Below are positions 34,532-42,675 of a stretch of 64,000 nucleotides of DNA, one piece after another. The DNA comes from Alphaproteobacteria bacterium UBA7691 (GTDB lineage: Bacteria; Pseudomonadota; Alphaproteobacteria; Ferrovibrionales; Ferrovibrionaceae): the NCBI GenBank assembly GCA_002482765.1, contig DLGP01000056.1:750-64749 (forward strand), read 5' to 3'. Each line of letters opens with the position of its first letter. The first letter of the stretch is position 1. The position numbers were made by a program, and so were the translations under genes. Under the pieces are notes generated by a model that was given only the letters and a program-made list of their open reading frames with translations, ran no database searches and was not told the origin of the DNA.

Positions 34532-34697
34532 GGGCGGAAATCCTCGATTTGCAACGATTACGGCCGCCAAAAGGCGGTTGGGGCCGACCCCCATAACCAC
34601 TAGACCAAGCCACTCAAATCCGGCTCACTTTAGCCATTGCCCGGCCCGGGGCAACTGTTTCGTTTCTTTTTGTAACAGCTGTGTTATATCTGGGGAC

Positions 34698-35192
34698 ATG
34701 ACGACTTTACGCAAGCCCTCCCCGGCACAGAGAGCGGAAATCACGTCTGACGCGGCAAAATCGATGGCTGAGGCAGTGGAATCAACCGCCGGCCAGCGCC
34801 TGCGCCAGGCCGGTTTGCGCACCACGCGGCAGCGCCTGGCGCTGGCGGAAATCCTGTTCGCCGATGGGCTGGATCGCCATGTGACGGCGGAAAGCCTGTA
34901 TGCCTGCGCCGCCGGCCAGGGTATCAAGCTATCGCTGGCCACGGTGTATAACTGCCTGCATCAATTCACCAATGCCGGCCTGCTGCGGATTGTGACGGTG
35001 GATTCCGGCCGCGCCTATTTTGACACCAACCTGTCGCAGCATCATCACTTCTATTACGAGAAATCCGGCGATCTGCGCGATATTCCGGCCAGCCATGTGC
35101 AGCTTGCCAATCTGCCGCAGGCCCCGGCCGGCCAGCGGATCAGCCGCGTGGATGTGATCCTGCGCCTAGATGACGCGGCACCGACAAGCTGA
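34698..35192 (+). CDS. irr: Irr-type Fur-family iron/haem response regulator
   Basis: 164 residues. The HTH 'GLRTTRQRLALAEILF' and 'LSLATVYNCLHQFTNAGLL' are Fur-family. The His-rich 'NLSQHHHFYYEKSGD' (His115-117) is the haem-binding signature of Irr. Irr controls haem synthesis, iron storage and iron-enzyme genes by sensing haem availability. Its place divergent from fabA is a familiar alphaproteobacterial arrangement. A matching iron control element lies about 80 bases after this gene. The ATG at 34764 is an alternative start. Confidence 0.85.
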   Translation: MTTLRKPSPAQRAEITSDAAKSMAEAVESTAGQRLRQAGLRTTRQRLALAEILFADGLDRHVTAESLYACAAGQGIKLSLATVYNCLHQFTNAGLLRIVTVDSGRAYFDTNLSQHHHFYYEKSGDLRDIPASHVQLANLPQAPAGQRISRVDVILRLDDAAPTS

Positions 35193-35200
35193 GCCGACAC

Positions 35201-35270
35201 TATTCGCCGCCGCGAATACTTGCGAATGATTTGCGATTGCTTGCGCTAGAGCGCTGAGAGTGATTCGCAA
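35201..35270. promoter_or_regulatory. TTGCG-repeat cluster, possible Fur-like box
   Basis: TTGCGAAT (35220), TTGCGATT (35231) and TTGCGCTA (35241) are spaced 10-11 bases apart, and ATTCGCAA (35263-35270) is the inverse of the first. TATTCGC/GCGAATA is another small inverted repeat (35201-35218). Helical-turn spacing suggests a protein-binding array; a Fur-type site is possible. It could also serve as irr's 3' structure. Confidence 0.4.
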
Positions 35271-35289
35271 TTTTAGAATTATTCTAAAA
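35271..35289. promoter_or_regulatory. Iron control element (Irr box) upstream of rubrerythrin
   Basis: Perfect 9-bp arms TTTTAGAAT and ATTCTAAAA around a single T. It contains the 7-3-7 form TTTAGAA-N3-TTCTAAA described for Irr-bound iron control elements of alphaproteobacteria. It ends 4 bases before the -35 box of the rubrerythrin promoter and lies just downstream of irr itself. Confidence 0.8.
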
Positions 35290-35293
35290 ACAA

Positions 35294-35321
35294 TTGACAC
35301 GAATCGGTTCGGCTCCATAAT
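35294..35321 (+). promoter_or_regulatory. Strong sigma-70-type promoter for rubrerythrin gene
   Basis: TTGACA (perfect -35, 35294-35299), 16 bases, CATAAT (five of six -10 bases, 35316-35321). A leader of about 85 bases follows to the ATG at 35415. The iron control element abuts it upstream. Confidence 0.75.
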
Positions 35322-35414
35322 TCCTGCCGTTCCTCGCGATTTAGTTTCCGAGCGAGCCCCCCGCTGCCCAGGAAATCCTTCCGGGCGGCTGCCTACCAGC
35401 CAGGAGGAATAACC

Positions 35415-35834
35415 ATGCCCGCACTCAGTGGCACCAAGACCCACGGCAACCTCAAGGAAGCCTTTGCCGGCGAGAGCCAGGCCAATCGCCGCTACCTGTA
35501 TTTCGCCCAGAAGGCCGATGTTGAAGGCTATAACGACGTCGCCACCGTGTTCCGCTCCACCGCCGAAGGCGAGACCGGCCATGCCCATGGCCATCTTGAA
35601 TTCCTGGCCGAAGTGGGCGATCCGGCCACTGGCGAGCCGATTGGCGGCACCGACCTGAACCTGAAGGCCGCCATTGCCGGCGAGACGCACGAATACACCG
35701 ACATGTATCCGGGCATGGCGAAGACCGCCCGCGAGGAAGGCTTCGACGAAATCGCCGAGTGGTTTGAAACCCTGGCGAAGGCCGAGAAGAGCCATGCCGG
35801 CCGCTTCCAGAAGGCGCTGGACAGCCTGGCCTGA
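35415..35834 (+). CDS. Rubrerythrin family di-iron protein (no rubredoxin domain)
   Basis: 139 residues, four-helix bundle. Di-iron ligands are visible in '[13 protein letters not shown]' and '[15 protein letters not shown]' in the first half and '[15 protein letters not shown]' and '[10 protein letters not shown]' in the second. Rubrerythrins reduce hydrogen peroxide; this short form lacks the C-terminal rubredoxin, so it needs an outside electron donor. The next gene encodes an Fe-S oxidoreductase that could serve. A strong AGGAGG site precedes the ATG. Irr control is inferred from the upstream box. Confidence 0.9.
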   Translation: MPALSGTKTHGNLKEAFAGESQANRRYLYFAQKADVEGYNDVATVFRSTAEGETGHAHGHLEFLAEVGDPATGEPIGGTDLNLKAAIAGETHEYTDMYPGMAKTAREEGFDEIAEWFETLAKAEKSHAGRFQKALDSLA

Positions 35835-35858
35835 GCCAGTTTCCGTGACGTGACCGTT

Positions 35859-35902
35859 CCCCGGCCCGGGCCGCCTGGCAACAGGCATCCGGGCCGGGGT
35901 TT
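35859..35902 (+). terminator. Terminator after rubrerythrin
   Basis: Perfect 11-bp arms CCCCGGCCCGG (35859-35869) and CCGGGCCGGGG (35889-35899) with a 19-base loop and TTT after it. It should end or weaken transcription before the Fe-S oxidoreductase gene. Confidence 0.65.
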
Positions 35903-35973
35903 GGCCCCAGCTATGCTGTCCCGCAAGCTATCAATGCGGCGGCGGCAAACGATCAGACGCACCGGAGCAGATC

Positions 35974-37338
35974 ATGCGTGAAGGCAGCCTGGAGGCACCA
36001 ACCCGGCATCCGCTGGATTGGAACAACCCCGATTTCTACGATATGGAGAAGATCGACGCCGAAATGCGGCGCATCTTCGATATCTGCCATGGTTGCCGGC
36101 GCTGCTTCAATCTGTGCGATTCCTTCCCGCGCCTGTTTGATCTGGTCGATGCGGCGCCGAGTGAAGAACTCGATACGGTAGACAGCAAGGATTTCAAGCC
36201 GGTCGTGGATGCCTGCACACTCTGCGACCTATGCTACATGACCAAATGCCCCTATGTGCCGCCGCATGAATTCAACCTGGATTTCCCGCATCTGATGCTG
36301 CGCTATCGCGCCGCCGAGCGGAAGCAGGGCCATGTCGACGCCATCGGCGATCAATTGAGCCAGACCGACCGCAACGGCAAGCTGGCCGGGCTGGTGGCGC
36401 CGATTGCCAATTGGGCTTCCGACCGCAGCAACAGCCTGACCCGCCCGATCATGGAGAAGGTGGCGGATATCCACCGCGATGCCGAATTGCCGAAATTCAC
36501 CGGCAAGACCCTGGTGGCGCGGGCCAAGAGCGAGCCGGCCACCCTCAACACTGCCGCGCCGGCCCATGGCAAGCGCAAGGCGGCGATCTATGCCACCTGC
36601 TTCGGCAATTACAACAATCCCGATATCGGCGTTGCGGCGCAGAAAATCCTGGCCCATAACGGCGTGAATCTGCGCGTGGATTATCCCGGCTGCTGCGGCA
36701 TGCCGCGGCTGGAGCAGGGCGATATCGAGGATGTGGCGCAGAAGGCCCGCGTGGTGGCCGCCTTCTACGCGCCGCTGATCGACCAGGGTTACGATATCGT
36801 GGCGCTGGTGCCATCCTGCGCGCTGATGCTGAAATTTGAATGGCCGCTGATCCTGCCGGATGATCCGCTGGTGAAAAAACTGGCCCAGGCCACGTTTGAC
36901 ATCTCGGAATATATTGTCGACATCGCCAAGAAAAACGGCCTGGCGCCTGGGCTGAAACCGCTGGAAGGCGGCGTCACACTGCATCTGGCCTGCCATGCCC
37001 GCGCCCAGAATATGGGTAACAAAGCGGTGGACATGCTGAAGCTGATCCCCGAGATGAAGCAGGGCAAGGACCTGGCGGTGATCGAACGCTGCGCCGGCCA
37101 TGGCGGCTCATGGGGCGTGCGCAAGGATTTCTTCGAGATCGGCATGAAAGTGGGCAAGCCGGTGATGCGCAGCGCTGTAAAAGAAAACAAGGCGCATATC
37201 GCTTCCGAATGTCCGCTGGCCGCGATCCATATTCGCCAGGGCATGGAGACGGAAGGCAAGGACAAGGACGGCTTCAAGCTGCCGGAAAAGGCCGAGCATC
37301 CGGTGGAATTGTTCGCCAAGGCTTATGGTTTGATCTGA
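35974..37338 (+). CDS. Fe-S oxidoreductase, heterodisulfide reductase-related (GlpC-like)
   Basis: 454 residues. Two [4Fe-4S] cysteine sets are at 38/41/44/48 ('CHGCRRCFNLC') and 81/84/87/92 ('CTLCDLCYMTKCP'). Later 'YPGCCGMP', 'LHLACHARAQ' and 'ERCAGHGGSWG' are cysteine-rich CCG-like motifs that bind a further cluster. The family passes electrons to or from quinone or a partner enzyme. It lies between rubrerythrin and a DUF3501 gene, a combination I recall from other bacteria, suggesting a peroxide-reducing electron chain (inference). Confidence 0.87.
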   Translation: MREGSLEAPTRHPLDWNNPDFYDMEKIDAEMRRIFDICHGCRRCFNLCDSFPRLFDLVDAAPSEELDTVDSKDFKPVVDACTLCDLCYMTKCPYVPPHEFNLDFPHLMLRYRAAERKQGHVDAIGDQLSQTDRNGKLAGLVAPIANWASDRSNSLTRPIMEKVADIHRDAELPKFTGKTLVARAKSEPATLNTAAPAHGKRKAAIYATCFGNYNNPDIGVAAQKILAHNGVNLRVDYPGCCGMPRLEQGDIEDVAQKARVVAAFYAPLIDQGYDIVALVPSCALMLKFEWPLILPDDPLVKKLAQATFDISEYIVDIAKKNGLAPGLKPLEGGVTLHLACHARAQNMGNKAVDMLKLIPEMKQGKDLAVIERCAGHGGSWGVRKDFFEIGMKVGKPVMRSAVKENKAHIASECPLAAIHIRQGMETEGKDKDGFKLPEKAEHPVELFAKAYGLI

Positions 37339-37347
37339 GAGGCAGGA

Positions 37348-37944
37348 ATGTACATGGCGCCGAAAACCACCCTGAGCCGCGACGACATCATTTCGATGGA
37401 TGCGTTTGTCGCCATCCGCCGCGACAAGCGCAGCGAAGTGGTGGCGATGAAAAAAAATCGCCGCGTGGCGCTGGGCCCGCATGCCACGTTCTATTTTGAG
37501 AATTTCCTCACCATGTGGTGGCAGATTCAGGAAATGCTCTACATCGAAAAGGGCGGCGAGGAGCAGATGGCCGATGAACTGGCCGCCTATGCGCCGCTGG
37601 TGCCGAAGGGCAGTGAACTGGTGGCCACCTTCATGCTGGAAATCGACGAACCGGTGCGCCGCGCCCGTGTGCTCGGCAGCCTGGGCGGCATCGACAGCCA
37701 TCTGTTTGTTGAGATCAACGGCGAAAAAATCTATGCCGTGCCCGAGGATGATGCCGAACGTAACCGCGAGGATGGCAAAACCTCGGCGGTGCATTTCCTG
37801 CGTTTTCCGTTGAACCCGAGCCAGATCGCCGTCTTCCGTCAGGCGGAAAGCCGCATCCTGCTTGGCTGCGACCATCCGAATTACGGCCATCTCGCCATTG
37901 TTTCGGATGCCACCCGCCAGGCTTTGGCGCAGGATTTTGTCTGA
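37348..37944 (+). CDS. DUF3501 family protein
   Basis: 198 residues, with 'MDAFVAIRRDKRSEVVAMKK', 'GPHATFYFENFLTMWWQIQE' and 'RFPLNPSQIAVFR'. This family is generally found next to the preceding type of Fe-S oxidoreductase and rubrerythrin; its biochemical role is not established. It begins 9 bases after the oxidoreductase stop behind GAGGCAGGA, so the two are one operon. Cytosolic, no cysteine cluster. Confidence 0.85.
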   Translation: MYMAPKTTLSRDDIISMDAFVAIRRDKRSEVVAMKKNRRVALGPHATFYFENFLTMWWQIQEMLYIEKGGEEQMADELAAYAPLVPKGSELVATFMLEIDEPVRRARVLGSLGGIDSHLFVEINGEKIYAVPEDDAERNREDGKTSAVHFLRFPLNPSQIAVFRQAESRILLGCDHPNYGHLAIVSDATRQALAQDFV

Positions 37945-37994
37945 AGCATAAAACCGGGCATAATCGGGCCATCTGTTTTTCAGGATGGCCCGCC

Positions 37995-38585
37995 ATGACC
38001 GATCTCAGCCAGCTTTACGAGCCGCCCAGCGATCTGGCGCGTTACAAGCAGCTTGCGCATCTGGACGATCACGCCCGCAACTTCATCGCGCTGTCGCCGT
38101 TTCTGGTGATTGCCTCGGGCGGCGTGGATGGCGCCGATTGCTCGCCGCGCGGCGATGCCCCGGGCTTTGTGCAGGTGCTGGATGCACACACCCTGCTGAT
38201 CCCGGATCGGCGCGGCAATAACCGGCTGGATACCTTGCAGAATGTGCAGGCAAGGCCGGAAATCGGCCTGCTATTTTTTGTGCCTGGCATCAACGAAACC
38301 CTGCGCGTCAATGGCCGCGCCGAGATTGTCACCGATGCAGCTTTGCTGGCACCACTGGCCGCGCAGGGCAAAATCCCCGGCAGCGCTTTGCGCGTGACGG
38401 TGACGCAGATGTATTTCCATTGCGGCAAGGCGCTGTTGCGCTCAAAGCTGTGGCAGCCGGAAAGCCAGGTGACGCGCAGCGCATTCCCCAGTTTGGGCCG
38501 CGTCATCGCCGATCAGGTGCAGGGCGTGGATGGCGCCCAGGCCGATATTTACCTGGAGGAAAGCTACAAGAACCGGCTGTATTGA
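37995..38585 (+). CDS. Pyridoxamine 5'-phosphate oxidase-like flavin-binding protein
   Basis: 196 residues. 'FLVIASGGVDGADCSPRGD', 'LLIPDRRGNNRLDTLQNV' and 'GLLFFVPGINETLRVNGRA' are typical of the split-barrel PNPOx-like family that binds FMN or F420, here close to the MSMEG_1061-type subgroup. Probably a small reductase or oxidase of unknown substrate. It follows the DUF3501 gene by 50 bases and may be co-transcribed. Confidence 0.82.
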   Translation: MTDLSQLYEPPSDLARYKQLAHLDDHARNFIALSPFLVIASGGVDGADCSPRGDAPGFVQVLDAHTLLIPDRRGNNRLDTLQNVQARPEIGLLFFVPGINETLRVNGRAEIVTDAALLAPLAAQGKIPGSALRVTVTQMYFHCGKALLRSKLWQPESQVTRSAFPSLGRVIADQVQGVDGAQADIYLEESYKNRLY

Positions 38586-38612
38586 GGCCACTTTTGCAAG
38601 TTGCGCATAATT

Positions 38613-39350
38613 TTAATCTTGTTCGTCATTGGAAGATGCTGAAACCGTACCTACAGAATGCAGATGCAGATACAAGCCCTGCATCGCACCACCTACACGG
38701 TCGAGGCGCATAGTAATTGGCTCCATGAATCGAGTATCACCTCTCTCATAGTAGCGAAACAACGCATAAGCAATAAGATCGGCCAATTGCAGAATCCTGG
38801 ATGCCCGAGAGTCCAGAAACAGCGGCACCTCGGTTAAATTTCGAATTACACCCCAGCGGTGGCCTACGCGCCGGAAGTCCGTGGCGAGGTTTTGGATCTG
38901 GCTTTCGTAAGTGGCCTTATCAAATACTATGAGGCCACGTTGGGTATCACCTGAGCGATGCAGGCGGAGCAAATATTTGTCGAACCGGCTACATACCTGC
39001 TCGAATGCAACAGCTACCGGATCAATAGGTTCTGTCCCACCTTTTTCGATCACAGCAGCAAAAACAATGTTTGATATGTGGCTTTGAGCCAGAACAGCCA
39101 ATGCATCAGAAATTGCCTGATGACGCATCTGGACTGGGAAGCGACGCCAGAAACCTCGGCCACCAAACATTGGAGAAGCATGCAATTCTATTGCAGCGGG
39201 ATCGGCTGGATTAAAGCGAGCTGCTATCTCATCAAGTTTTTGCGCCAACCAATATGTCTGACGCTCAAACACGGACACACCGGCAAGAATGAAATGCCGC
39301 TGCATCTCATCTTTGGTGTCGCCCGCATGATCCAGATATAAGAGATGCAT
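38613..39350 (-). CDS. DUF3800 domain protein
   Basis: 245 residues. The N-terminal 'YLDHAGD' corresponds to the usual YxDESGD motif (Glu replaced by His), and 'IVFDKATYESQ' and 'LQLADLIAYALFRYYERGD' are the other acidic motifs of this RNase H-like family, which is often seen on mobile elements. Base composition is clearly more AT-rich than the neighbours and codon choice differs, so recent acquisition is likely. Function is unknown. Confidence 0.8.
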   Translation of the reverse strand: MHLLYLDHAGDTKDEMQRHFILAGVSVFERQTYWLAQKLDEIAARFNPADPAAIELHASPMFGGRGFWRRFPVQMRHQAISDALAVLAQSHISNIVFAAVIEKGGTEPIDPVAVAFEQVCSRFDKYLLRLHRSGDTQRGLIVFDKATYESQIQNLATDFRRVGHRWGVIRNLTEVPLFLDSRASRILQLADLIAYALFRYYERGDTRFMEPITMRLDRVGGAMQGLYLHLHSVGTVSASSNDEQD

Positions 39351-39591
39351 AATTCATCTTTAATATGTGGAAAAGCAAGACGCATTGAGCGGCCAGGGAA
39401 GGACCAAGCCTTCTAGACCCGCAAAGGGCGAGCCACCTGACCGCAAATTTATAAATAGGGCCATTGATCCTAAATTACTAGAAAAATTTATTGACACATA
39501 AAATTCTTGCGCCACCTGCGAGTCGTTTTCTGAGAGCAAGCGCGAGCTGTTTCGGCGCTTTTTGCAGAGAAGTCTAGCCTTTTTCTATCAG
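39351..39591. other. AT-rich non-coding gap upstream of DUF3800 gene
   Basis: No convincing gene on either strand. It probably holds the DUF3800 promoter; TTGACA at 39492 has no good -10 partner. Composition matches the DUF3800 gene rather than the flanks, so it is probably part of the same inserted segment. Confidence 0.5.
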
Positions 39592-40080
39592 CTATCCTGC
39601 CGAACGCACCGGCCCGAGCCAATCCGGGGTCTGGCCGCGATGGAACTGGATGCCCATCCGGAAACTTTCGGCGATGCGGCGGGCGCGGTCCATGAACAAC
39701 GCCTCGGCCGGGCCGGGGCAGAGTTCGCGCAAGGTGGCCTCGAACAGCGCCAGCCAATGCTGGAAATCGCCGGCATCCAGCCCCTTGCCATCGCCCTTGC
39801 TGCCATCCAGCCGGATATGAACCGGCATCGGCCGGCCGGAATAACGCCCGGTCATCAGCAGCACCGAGGACCAGAAATCGATCATCTTGAGCAGATGTGG
39901 TTCCCAATCATGGCCAATCTCGGCGGCAAAGATCGGCCCGAGCCGGGCATCCTGGCGGATATGGCCGTAAAAGCCGCGCACAACACGCTCGATCAGCGCC
40001 TCGTCCACCCCGGCATGGTTGCCTGGGGCGATCTGGCGCCGCCGCTCGGCGCGGGCTTCGATGCTTTCTTCGTGTTCCAT
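39592..40080 (-). CDS. Group III truncated haemoglobin-like protein
   Basis: 162 residues. 'RVVRGFYGHIRQDARLGPIF', 'DWEPHLLKMIDFWSSVLLMT' and 'YSGRPMPVHIRL' match group III truncated haemoglobins. The segment that usually reads HF-x2-WL-x-LF is 'DFQHWLALFEATL' here, so the expected proximal histidine position is Asp105, with a His at 108 and a Gly/Lys-rich insertion before it. Haem binding should therefore be tested. Possible role in oxygen or nitric-oxide chemistry. Confidence 0.82.
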   Translation of the reverse strand: MEHEESIEARAERRRQIAPGNHAGVDEALIERVVRGFYGHIRQDARLGPIFAAEIGHDWEPHLLKMIDFWSSVLLMTGRYSGRPMPVHIRLDGSKGDGKGLDAGDFQHWLALFEATLRELCPGPAEALFMDRARRIAESFRMGIQFHRGQTPDWLGPVRSAG

Positions 40081-40133
40081 GATTGCGAGGATAGGGCAGT
40101 GGCGGCGCCGGGATAGAGGGCGAAATGCCGCAG

Positions 40134-40727
40134 CTAATCGAAGCTCTCATCCGAATAGAGGCCCCAGAGATGCTGGCGCGGCATCCAGCCCTTGCTGCCG
40201 GCGATTTCCACCTGGCACCAGGCTTCCTGGCATTTGCGCAGCCGCACCTGCACACCGGGTTCGGCCTGCAATACTACATCGGCACCGGCATCGGGTTTCT
40301 TGAACACATCCCGCACCATGCCATCCACCAGGGCATAGCGCCGGCCGGAGGTGAGATTCTTGTGCACCCAGGTTTCAGTGCCATCACGATCCCGGATGCG
40401 GCGCCAATATTCATATTCCGCCACCACTTCCACCGGCAGGCCACGGCGCTGGTATTGCCAGGCAATCGGATAACGCGAGCCGGGGCCGGTGCGGGCATTC
40501 ACCTTGTCGGCCGCCAGGCTGACAAAACGCGGCAGCGGCAGGCCGGAATCCGGGCCTTTCTGCGCCTCCACGGGCCGGCCGGGATCAGACTGATCCGGCA
40601 CCGCCAGCACCGGGCTGGACAGCGCAGCATGCCGCACCGGCTTATCAGCGGCCAACAGCACAGCCGGAGCCGGCACCACAAGCAGCAAGGCGGCGAGAAG
40701 GGGGATACTGAAACGACAAAACGGCAT
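40134..40727 (-). CDS. Exported SH3-domain protein
   Basis: 197 residues. A signal peptide covers residues 1-27 ('LLAALLLVVPAPAVLLAAD'). Two bacterial SH3-like repeats follow: 'VNARTGPGSRYPIAWQYQ' with 'TETWVHKNLT', and 'VQVRLRKCQEAWCQVEIAG' with 'GWMPRQHLWGLY'. Such proteins act in the periplasm, often near the cell wall. The conserved ending 'WGLY' is common in alphaproteobacterial members. It is a single gene; the exact role is unknown. Confidence 0.82.
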   Translation of the reverse strand: MPFCRFSIPLLAALLLVVPAPAVLLAADKPVRHAALSSPVLAVPDQSDPGRPVEAQKGPDSGLPLPRFVSLAADKVNARTGPGSRYPIAWQYQRRGLPVEVVAEYEYWRRIRDRDGTETWVHKNLTSGRRYALVDGMVRDVFKKPDAGADVVLQAEPGVQVRLRKCQEAWCQVEIAGSKGWMPRQHLWGLYSDESFD

Positions 40728-40796
40728 GAGGCGGATTTACGCTCGCAAGACTAACGAATCATTAAACCCAGTTTAGCGCCTGGGGCCGGGCGTGGT

Positions 40797-41447
40797 CTAT
40801 CCGCCCTCCGAACGAGGCGGTGGCCCAAGCCCGGTCAGGGCATCCAGCGCTGCCGTGGCCAGACTGCCACCGCCGCGTGTGCCATGCAGCAGCAGGTAGG
40901 GTAGCCGGCGCGTATCACGCGCCAGTTCCTGCTTGGCTTCAACGGCATCAACAAAGCCGACCGGGAAAGCCAGGATCGCCGCCGGGCGCGGCGCGCCCTC
41001 ATCCAGCAATTCCAGCAAACGGAACAAGGCGCTGGGCGAGGCGCCGATCACCACCAATGCGCCAGCCAGATGCGGCGGCCATAATTCCACGGCGGCGGCG
41101 GCGCGGGTGATATTCTGGCTGCGGCCGATGCGGCGCGCCGTGGCGTGATTGAGATAGCAGTGAACCGGGTTGGCGGCGGGCAGCCGGGCGCGGATCAGGC
41201 CATGCGCCACCAGATCGGAATCGGTCAGGATGGCGGCACCCCGGGCCAGGGCCGCCTGGCAGGCCGGCACCAGATCGGCCGACCAGGCCAGATCCGGCAG
41301 CAGGCCGGTATCACCGCTGGCCTGGATCAGCCGCAACGCCACCTCGGCGATGCCGGGCGGCAGGCCAGCAAGATCAACCCGGGCGCGGATACGGGCCAGG
41401 GTCTCGCGATGGGCGCGATCCGGGTCGCGGATATAATCGAGGGCCAT
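40797..41447 (-). CDS. cobH: Precorrin-8X methylmutase
   Basis: 216 residues. 'ALDYIRDPDRAHRETLARIR', 'ILTDSDLVAHGL' and 'LAFPVGFVDAVEAKQELA' are the family signatures; the catalytic histidine of CobH-type enzymes probably lies in 'LVAHGL'. It moves a methyl group from C11 to C12 to make hydrogenobyrinate in aerobic cobalamin synthesis. Other cob genes are not in the window. It is divergent from hupE, whose product may carry nickel or cobalt. Confidence 0.9.
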   Translation of the reverse strand: MALDYIRDPDRAHRETLARIRARVDLAGLPPGIAEVALRLIQASGDTGLLPDLAWSADLVPACQAALARGAAILTDSDLVAHGLIRARLPAANPVHCYLNHATARRIGRSQNITRAAAAVELWPPHLAGALVVIGASPSALFRLLELLDEGAPRPAAILAFPVGFVDAVEAKQELARDTRRLPYLLLHGTRGGGSLATAALDALTGLGPPPRSEGG

Positions 41448-41547
41448 GGCGGTTGTTGTACTGCATCATCCCGGCTTGTCAAAGCGGCGCCAAGCAGGCA
41501 CAAAGATAGCAGGTGGGTCGCGCAGCATATTGTTAGAGGGGATTTCG

Positions 41548-42144
41548 ATGTTTCCTGCCACACAGCGTACCTGCACGCGGCTTGCGCTCGCCGTGGGCGC
41601 GGCGGCTTTTCTGTTTTCCGGCGCAGCCTCTGCCCATCCCGGCCATGCTGCCGAAGGTTTCAGCAGCGGCCTGACGCATCCTTTCGGCGGCCTGGATCAC
41701 CTGCTGGCCATGGTGGCGGTGGGGCTGTGGGCGATGCAGCAAGGTGGCCGCGCCATCTATGCCGTGCCGGGCGCCTTTATGATCGCCATGGCCGCCGGCT
41801 TTGGCCTTGGCTTGGCCGGCATCACATTGCCCTTTGCCGAAACCGGCATCCTGCTCTCGCTGCTGGCTTTGGGCCTGGCCGTGGCGCTGACTTTGCGGCC
41901 GCCGCTGGCGCTGGCGCTGCTGGCCAGTGCCAGCTTTGCGCTGTGCCATGGCTATGCCCATGCGCTGGAAAGCGGCGGCGCTGCACTGGCAGCTTATGCC
42001 GCCGGCATGCTGCTCGGCACCGCCCTGCTGCATGGCCTGGGCCTGCTTGCCGCCCGGCTGGCAAACCAGGGCAATCTGGCGCTGCTGACCCGCAGCGCCG
42101 GTGCCGCCACCGCCGCCATCGGCCTGGTTCTGCTGGTGCTGTGA
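41548..42144 (+). CDS. hupE: HupE/UreJ-family metal transporter
   Basis: 198 residues. A signal peptide ends near 'GAASAHPGH'. 'HPFGGLDHLLAMVAVGLWA' and 'ASFALCHGYAHA' are the His-rich metal motifs, and six hydrophobic segments follow. The family takes up nickel or cobalt. Being divergent from cobH supports cobalt (inference). GAGGGG precedes the ATG at 41548. I searched the 100-base gap for a B12-box and did not see one. Confidence 0.85.
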   Translation: MFPATQRTCTRLALAVGAAAFLFSGAASAHPGHAAEGFSSGLTHPFGGLDHLLAMVAVGLWAMQQGGRAIYAVPGAFMIAMAAGFGLGLAGITLPFAETGILLSLLALGLAVALTLRPPLALALLASASFALCHGYAHALESGGAALAAYAAGMLLGTALLHGLGLLAARLANQGNLALLTRSAGAATAAIGLVLLVL

Positions 42145-42180
42145 TTGTTTGACTGCCGGCGCTGCCAAAGGGCGGCGCCG

Positions 42181-42675
42181 TCAGCCATCCTTGTATTTCT
42201 GCACGGCCATTTGCAGCACTTGCAGCAATTCGCGCTCGGTGGCGCCGCCGCCGCCCTGAATGCGATTGGCCATCACCACATAAAGCGCATCAATCTGCGC
42301 CCCGATGATATCGAGCTGGATATCGCTCGGATCGTTCATGCCCTGCACAAAATCATTCAGTGTTTTGGCGAAGGCGGTGAGCAGCGGATATTTGAACATC
42401 CCGCCCATGCCCTTGATATCCAGCGACACGTTGCGGATTTCGCGCATCTGCTGCACACCACGGGCGCCGCCCTGGGCCACCTCATCAAGTGCCAGGCGCA
42501 ACTGCTTCAGCTTCTCGGCCACTTCGATGGTGAAGTTGTCGGTGGCCTTTTCCACCACCAGCTCCAGCTTCTTCACCGCTTCGGGTTCAAGCTTGAGCGA
42601 AAAGCCGCGTTTGAAATTGACCGCCTTGCGCTTCAATTCCTGAGGGGCGGCGATAAAGGTGGGGCGCTTAGCCAT
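42181..42675 (-). CDS. Helical hypothetical protein paired with receiver-like protein
   Basis: 164 residues, almost wholly helical: 'AVKKLELVVEKATDNFTIEV', 'MREIRNVSLDIKGMGGMF' and 'ATERELLQVLQMAVQKYKDG'. No catalytic motif is seen. Its start overlaps the stop of the receiver gene by one base, so the two are made together. A phosphotransfer-like or adaptor role next to the receiver is possible; I do not recognise the family. Confidence 0.65.
   Translation of the reverse strand: MAKRPTFIAAPQELKRKAVNFKRGFSLKLEPEAVKKLELVVEKATDNFTIEVAEKLKQLRLALDEVAQGGARGVQQMREIRNVSLDIKGMGGMFKYPLLTAFAKTLNDFVQGMNDPSDIQLDIIGAQIDALYVVMANRIQGGGGATERELLQVLQMAVQKYKDG

Noticed and set aside
41448..41547. A cobalamin riboswitch between cobH and hupE
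   Set aside because: The gap is only 100 bases and shows no B12-box-like sequence or long conserved fold.
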